64,000 nt of DNA from Streptomyces sp. PKU-EA00015 (GTDB taxonomy: Bacteria; Actinomycetota; Actinomycetes; Streptomycetales; Streptomycetaceae). Both the position numbers and the translations under genes were made by a program. Positions 59,848 to 64,000 of this stretch are shown here, one piece after another (position 1 is the first letter of the stretch; each line of letters starts with the position of its first letter). The notes beneath the pieces were generated by a model, which worked only from the letters and a program-made list of their open reading frames with translations, did no database searches and was not told where the DNA came from. The stretch spans positions 20,816 to 84,815 of the forward strand of contig NZ_JABZEE010000052.1 of NCBI RefSeq assembly GCF_013387495.1, written 5' to 3'.

Positions 59848-60732
59848 GTGACCACCAAACCGCTGACCGTCGTCAAATGCGGCGGCAATCCGGCCGTGGA
59901 CGCTGCGGGCATCTGCGCCGACATCGCCCGTCTCGTCCACGAAGGACACTCCATCCTCCTGGTGCACGGGGGCTCCGGCGAGATCGGGCGCCTTGCCGGC
60001 AGACTCGGCGTCGCCCAGCGCACCCTCGTCGCCCCGGACAACGTGACCACCCGCTACACCGACCCGGACACCCTCGAAGTGGTCGTCCTCGCCCTGGCCG
60101 GTGCGGTCAAGCCCGTGCTCGTGGCGGAGCTCTCCCGTCACAAGGTGCCCTCGGTCGGCCTCACCGGCATGGACGGCGGCATGCTCCGCGCCCGCCGGAA
60201 ATCGGTCGTCCGGGCCGTTGTCGACGGCCGCACCGTCCTGATCCGCGACAACCACAGCGGCCGCATCGCCACGGTGCGCACCGAACTTCCCGAGACGCTC
60301 CTGCGCGCCGGGTACGTACCCGTGGTCTCACCGCCCGCCATCGACGAACAGGGCCGCCCCGTCAACGTCGACGCCGATCGCGCCGCAGCGGCGCTGGCAG
60401 CGGCACTCGGCGCCGACCGACTCCTCCTCCTCACCGGCGCGCCCGGCGTACTTGCCGACCCCGACGACCCCACCAGCGTGCAGAGCACCTGCCGGATAGC
60501 TCCCACCGGCCCTCCCGACCCGTCCGCCACTGGCGGCATGGCGCTCAAACTGATCGCCGCACGCGAAGCACTCGCCGGCGGAGTGACCACCGTACGCATC
60601 GCGGACGGACGCACGCCCGAACCCGTCAGCCGAGCGCTCGCCGGGGCCGGCACCACGGTGCACATCTCCTGCGCGGAGCTCGGCACGCCCGGCCCCGCGC
60701 AGGCAGGGAGCTTCCCTCAAGCCTCCGCCTGA
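59848..60732 (+). CDS. lysZ: LysZ-type acetylglutamate-kinase-like enzyme acting on LysW-glutamate
   Basis: Predicted 294-aa amino acid kinase. VVKCGGNPAVD, LLVHGGSGEIGRLAGRLG, YVPVVSPPAIDEQGRPVNVDADRAAAALAAAL and GGMALKLIAAREAL trace the family. The last motif normally reads GGMxxKV, with a lysine for catalysis. It phosphorylates the gamma-carboxylate of LysW-bound glutamate. The GTG at 59848 has GGAGAG upstream. Full LysX, LysZ and LysY sets are thus present, on two distant operons. Confidence 0.9.
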   Translation: MTTKPLTVVKCGGNPAVDAAGICADIARLVHEGHSILLVHGGSGEIGRLAGRLGVAQRTLVAPDNVTTRYTDPDTLEVVVLALAGAVKPVLVAELSRHKVPSVGLTGMDGGMLRARRKSVVRAVVDGRTVLIRDNHSGRIATVRTELPETLLRAGYVPVVSPPAIDEQGRPVNVDADRAAAALAAALGADRLLLLTGAPGVLADPDDPTSVQSTCRIAPTGPPDPSATGGMALKLIAAREALAGGVTTVRIADGRTPEPVSRALAGAGTTVHISCAELGTPGPAQAGSFPQASA

Positions 60733-60759
60733 CACGACCGCGAATAAGGAGAGGGGCTC

Positions 60760-61320
60760 ATGACCTCGCAGAAGTTCTGCACGTGTCTGCCCGGTGCGAC
60801 GGTCTGGCTGACCGGACTGCCGAGCGCGGGCAAGACCACGATCGCCCATGAACTCGCCGGGCGGCTGGGCGCCGAAGGCCGCCGTGTCGAGGTGCTGGAC
60901 GGCGACGAGATCCGCTCCTCGCTGTCCGCCGGGCTCGGCTTCAGCCGGGCGGAGCGGGACACCCATGTCCAGCGCATCGGCCTCGTCGCCGAGGTCCTGG
61001 CCCGCAACGGCGTCATCGCGCTGGTGCCGGTGATCGCCCCGTACGCGGACAGCCGCGCGGCCGTACGCGAACGCCACGCGAGCAGCGCGACCCCCTACGT
61101 CGAAGTGCATGTCGCGACCCCCGTCGACGTGTGCCGCGCGCGCGACGTGAAGGGGCTGTACGCCCGGCAGGCGGCCGGTGAGATCTCCTGCCTGACCGGC
61201 GTGGACGACCCGTACCAGATCCCGGAGAACCCCGACCTGCGAATCGAGACGCACCAGCAGACCGCCGCGCAATCCGCGACGACGCTGCACACAGTGCTCA
61301 AAGAGAGAGGACTGGCATGA
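60760..61320 (+). CDS. cysC: adenylylsulfate (APS) kinase
   Basis: Predicted 186-aa kinase. The P-loop GLPSAGKTTIA, LDGDEIRSSL and the lid RVKGLYARQAAGE-like RDVKGLYARQ segment match CysC. It converts adenosine 5'-phosphosulfate and ATP to PAPS, the sulfate donor used by the sulfotransferase at 21872. In Streptomyces primary metabolism a CysC is not always linked to biosynthetic genes, so its cluster location is informative. The stop overlaps the CysD start. Confidence 0.93.
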   Translation: MTSQKFCTCLPGATVWLTGLPSAGKTTIAHELAGRLGAEGRRVEVLDGDEIRSSLSAGLGFSRAERDTHVQRIGLVAEVLARNGVIALVPVIAPYADSRAAVRERHASSATPYVEVHVATPVDVCRARDVKGLYARQAAGEISCLTGVDDPYQIPENPDLRIETHQQTAAQSATTLHTVLKERGLA

Positions 61321-62252
61321 CCACAGTCGTGGCGGACCACCCGCAAACCGACAACCCGTACGCGCTCTCCCACCTGGACACGCTGGAGTCCGAGGCCGTC
61401 CACATCCTCCGCGAAGTGGCGGGCGAGTTCGAACGCCCGGTGATCCTCTTCTCGGGCGGCAAGGACTCCATCGTCATGCTGCACCTGGCGCTGAAGGCGT
61501 TCGCCCCCGCGCCGATCCCCTTCTCGCTGCTGCACGTGGACACCGGGCACAACTTCCCCGAGGTCATCGAGTACCGCGACCGTACGGTGGAGAAGCACGG
61601 GCTGCGGCTGCACGTCACCTCGGTGCAGGAGTACATCGACACCGGCAGACTGCGCGAGCGCCCCGACGGAACGCGCAACCCGCTGCAGACGGTGCCGCTG
61701 ACCGAGAAAATCCAGGCGGAGAAGTTCGACGCGGTCTTCGGCGGCGGGCGCCGGGACGAGGAGAAGGCCCGCGCCAAGGAGCGGGTGTTCTCGCTGCGCG
61801 ACGAGTTCTCGCAGTGGGACCCCCGCCGCCAGCGCCCCGAGCTGTGGAACCTGTACAACGGCCGGCACGCCCCCGGCGAGCACGTGCGCGTCTTCCCGCT
61901 TTCGAACTGGACCGAGCTGGACGTCTGGCAGTACATCGCCCGCGAGCACATCGAGCTTCCCGGGATCTACTTCGCCCACGAGCGCGAGGTGTTCGCGCGC
62001 GACGGCATGTGGCTCGCCGCCGGCGACTGGGGCGGGCCGAAGGACGGTGAGACCGTCGAGACCCGGCTGGTCCGGTACCGCACGGTCGGGGACATGTCCT
62101 GCACCGGTGCCGTCGACTCCGACGCCACCACGCTGGACGCCGTGATCGCCGAGATCGCCGCCTCCCGGCTCACCGAGCGCGGCGCGACCCGCGCCGACGA
62201 CAGGCTCTCCGAAACCGCCATGGAAGACCGCAAGCGCGAGGGGTACTTCTGA
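61317..62252 (+). CDS. cysD: sulfate adenylyltransferase subunit 2
   Basis: Predicted 311-aa PP-loop ATPase. ILFSGGKDSIVMLHLA is the pyrophosphate loop, LHVDTGHNFPEVIEYRD and the FGGGRRDEEKARAKER region are CysD hallmarks, and it ends KREGYF as usual. With CysN it makes adenosine 5'-phosphosulfate from sulfate and ATP. The start overlaps CysC (ATGA), and CysN follows after two bases. Confidence 0.95.
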   Translation: MTTVVADHPQTDNPYALSHLDTLESEAVHILREVAGEFERPVILFSGGKDSIVMLHLALKAFAPAPIPFSLLHVDTGHNFPEVIEYRDRTVEKHGLRLHVTSVQEYIDTGRLRERPDGTRNPLQTVPLTEKIQAEKFDAVFGGGRRDEEKARAKERVFSLRDEFSQWDPRRQRPELWNLYNGRHAPGEHVRVFPLSNWTELDVWQYIAREHIELPGIYFAHEREVFARDGMWLAAGDWGGPKDGETVETRLVRYRTVGDMSCTGAVDSDATTLDAVIAEIAASRLTERGATRADDRLSETAMEDRKREGYF

Positions 62253-62254
62253 CG

Positions 62255-63535
62255 ATGGCCATCGACACGCTGCGCTTCGCCACCGCCGGATCGGTGGACG
62301 ACGGGAAGTCCACCTTGGTCGGTCGGCTGCTGCACGACTCCAAGTCGGTCCTCGCCGATCAGCTCCAGGCAGTGGAACGCCTCTCCCGATCACGCGGCCA
62401 GGAGGCACCGGACCTGGCGCTGTTCACCGACGGCCTGCGCGCCGAGCGCGAGCAGGGCATCACCATCGACGTGGCCTACCGGTACTTCGCCACGCTGCGG
62501 CGGCGGTTCATCCTCGCCGACACGCCGGGGCACGTCCAGTACACGCGGAACATGGTCACCGGGGCCTCCACGGCCGACCTGGCCGTGGTCCTCGTCGACG
62601 CCCGCAACGGGGTGGTGGAGCAGACCCGGCGCCATGTCGCCGTGGCGGCCCTGCTCCGCGTCCCCCATGTGGTCCTGGCCGTCAACAAGATGGACCTCGT
62701 GGCACACGAGGAGTCCGTCTTCGCCGCCATCGCCGACGCGTTCAGCGCATACGCGCGCGAGCTGGGCGTCCTGGAGGTCACCGCGATCCCGGTCTCGGCG
62801 CTCGCCGGGGACAACGTGGTCGAGCCGTCGAGGAGCATGGACTGGTACGGGGGCCCGACGGTTCTCGAGCACCTGGGATCCGTGCCGGCCGGCCACCGCC
62901 CGGGCGAGGAGCCGACCCGCGTGCCCGTCCAGTACGTCATCCGTCCGCAGACCGCCGAGCACCCCGACTACCGCGGCTACGCGTGCCAGATCGCCTCGGG
63001 CGCGCTGTGCGTCGGCGAGCCGGTGACCGTGCTCCCGTCCGGCCGCACCAGCACCATTGAGGCCATCGACCTGCTCGGCCGGGCCGTGGACTCCGCGTGG
63101 GCTCCGCAGTCGGTGACCGTGCGGCTGCGCGACGGCATCGACGTCTCGCGTGGCGATCTCATCGCGCCGACGGCCGTCGCGCCCACCCTCACGCGCAATG
63201 TCGAGGCGACCGTGTGCCATCTCTCCGACCGGCCGCTGACAGCCGGCCAGCGGGTGCTGCTGAAGCACACCACCCGCACGGTCAAGGCGATCATCGAGGA
63301 GATTTCGTCGCGGCTCACCCTGGAAGATCTCTCGCAACAGCCGGCGCCCGGCGAGCTGCTCGCCAACGACATCGGTCGGGTTCGGGTGCGTACGACCGAG
63401 CCGTTGGCGCTGGATTCGTACGCACAATCACGGCGTACAGGCTCCTTTCTGCTCATCGACCCGGTGGACGGTACGACGCTGGCGGCCGGCATGGCAGACG
63501 GCGTGCCGGACGGCAGTACGGATGGCGTTGGGTGA
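62255..63535 (+). CDS. cysN: sulfate adenylyltransferase subunit 1 (GTPase)
   Basis: Predicted 426-aa GTPase. TAGSVDDGKSTLVGRLL is the G1 loop, LADTPGHVQYTRNMVTGASTADLAVVLVDARNG is G3, and VNKMDLV is G4, followed by two beta-barrel domains. GTP hydrolysis drives APS formation by CysD. It ends the operon; about 210 bases without a supported gene follow before the transposase remnant. Confidence 0.95.
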   Translation: MAIDTLRFATAGSVDDGKSTLVGRLLHDSKSVLADQLQAVERLSRSRGQEAPDLALFTDGLRAEREQGITIDVAYRYFATLRRRFILADTPGHVQYTRNMVTGASTADLAVVLVDARNGVVEQTRRHVAVAALLRVPHVVLAVNKMDLVAHEESVFAAIADAFSAYARELGVLEVTAIPVSALAGDNVVEPSRSMDWYGGPTVLEHLGSVPAGHRPGEEPTRVPVQYVIRPQTAEHPDYRGYACQIASGALCVGEPVTVLPSGRTSTIEAIDLLGRAVDSAWAPQSVTVRLRDGIDVSRGDLIAPTAVAPTLTRNVEATVCHLSDRPLTAGQRVLLKHTTRTVKAIIEEISSRLTLEDLSQQPAPGELLANDIGRVRVRTTEPLALDSYAQSRRTGSFLLIDPVDGTTLAAGMADGVPDGSTDGVG

Positions 63536-63746
63536 GCCACGTCTGACGGGATGCCACACGTCCTGATGGCCAGGTCCGAGGCGGCGGTCACGGGGCCGCA
63601 GCCTCCGCCCGTACAGCCGACGGCCTGTCGCCCGCAGGCTCTCGGCTATGTCCAATGCACTTCTCCGGCAGGGGAGCGATTACCGGTAGTTCGTTAAGTC
63701 CGGTGGTGATGTGGGTTGAGGGTGCCGTTTCGGTTGGTCGTAGGCC

Positions 63747-63977
63747 GTGTCACTTGCCCTGGCAGGGGCGCAGTGGCCGCAGTTCTTCCTGTCCGAGTCG
63801 CCCTGGGAGGCCGAGCAGATCAACGACCGGCGGCTTGAGCTGCTACGCGAGGAGCCGGCTACGGCTCCGCACGACGGCGGGGTCATCGTGATCGACGACT
63901 CCGGGGACCGCAAGGACGGCACCGCTACCGCGCATGTTGGCCGGCAGTGGCTGGGCCGGTACGGCAAGACGGACTAG
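63747..63977 (+). pseudogene. IS701-like transposase fragment
   Basis: A 76-codon frame resembles the middle of IS701-family transposases (DDRRLELL-like start, GGVIVIDDSGDRKDGTATAHVGRQWLGRYGKTD with the first catalytic aspartate). The N-terminal portion is missing and a TAG stop interrupts where the conserved GKTDN segment should continue; the frame resumes as AVS after the stop. The rest lies beyond the window. It is a broken mobile element at what is probably the right edge of the cluster. Confidence 0.75.
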
Positions 63978-64000
63978 GCAGTTTCGTTTGGATCATCGGT

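Overview
The window is high-GC actinomycete DNA, most likely Streptomyces. The evidence is strong GC3 bias, GTG starts with GGAGG-type ribosome sites, a large AfsR-type SARP regulator carrying a rare TTA leucine codon, an SAV2177-type methyltransferase and an IS701-like transposase remnant. Nearly all of it reads as one large biosynthetic gene cluster, or two interleaved ones, for a peptide-like secondary metabolite. No rRNA, tRNA or CRISPR array was seen.

Layout. 1-5796: NRPS block (end of an A-T protein, P450, type II thioesterase, hotdog protein, Thr-type A-T-TE protein). 5885-7715: two VOC proteins and a DUF1062 protein, probably not biosynthetic. 8045-13288: an internally deleted ATP-grasp relic, the SARP, a small secreted peptide and a LuxR-type response regulator. 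13293-21623 (minus): two acyl-CoA dehydrogenases, a C*-A-T-TE NRPS, and LysK- and LysX-like enzymes. 21872-22603: sulfotransferase. 22702-32120: ferredoxin reductase, ferredoxin, membrane desaturase, two-subunit B12 glutamate mutase, oxidoreductase, EamA transporter, PLP decarboxylase and LysR regulator. 32383-37328: two proteins proposed to be the aziridine-forming pair, aminotransferase, split transketolase and a 59-aa LysW-type amino-group carrier protein. 37438-48727: 2OG oxygenase, then an operon of LeuA, MaoC, IPNS-like, CitE, unknown, alpha-oxoamine synthase, ornithine-cyclodeaminase-like, aminopeptidase P and ATP-grasp-like genes. 48886-51750: AurF-like diiron oxygenase, seryl-tRNA-synthetase-like ligase, stand-alone carrier protein and Sfp-type PPTase. 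51847-58662: MFS exporter, esterase, methyltransferase, ornithine-aminotransferase-like enzyme, SDR and amino-acid ligase. 58794-63535: LysY, LysZ, CysC, CysD, CysN. 63747-63977: broken transposase at the edge.

How it fits together. LysW, LysX, LysZ, LysY, split transketolase, aminotransferase and LysK form the carrier-protein route from glutamate to the C7 diamino acid DADH known from vazabitide A and azinomycin B. A sulfotransferase, an in-cluster PAPS supply (CysDN plus CysC) and an adjacent two-gene pair placed like AziU2/U3 (Vzb10/11) predict sulfation and sulfate elimination to a 1-azabicyclo[3.1.0]hexane aziridine. Further units are suggested by the Thr-type A-T-TE, the glutamate mutase/decarboxylase branch (3-methylaspartate to 3-aminoisobutyrate) and the carrier-bound N-oxidation cassette.

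A composite element GTCRACG-N27-GCRGACGC-N17-TCGTA precedes the lysX, leuA and AurF-like operons, and its GCGGACGC-N17-TCGTA core precedes the lysYZ-cysCDN operon. This ties the scattered operons into one regulon. The final product cannot be named from the sequence alone.
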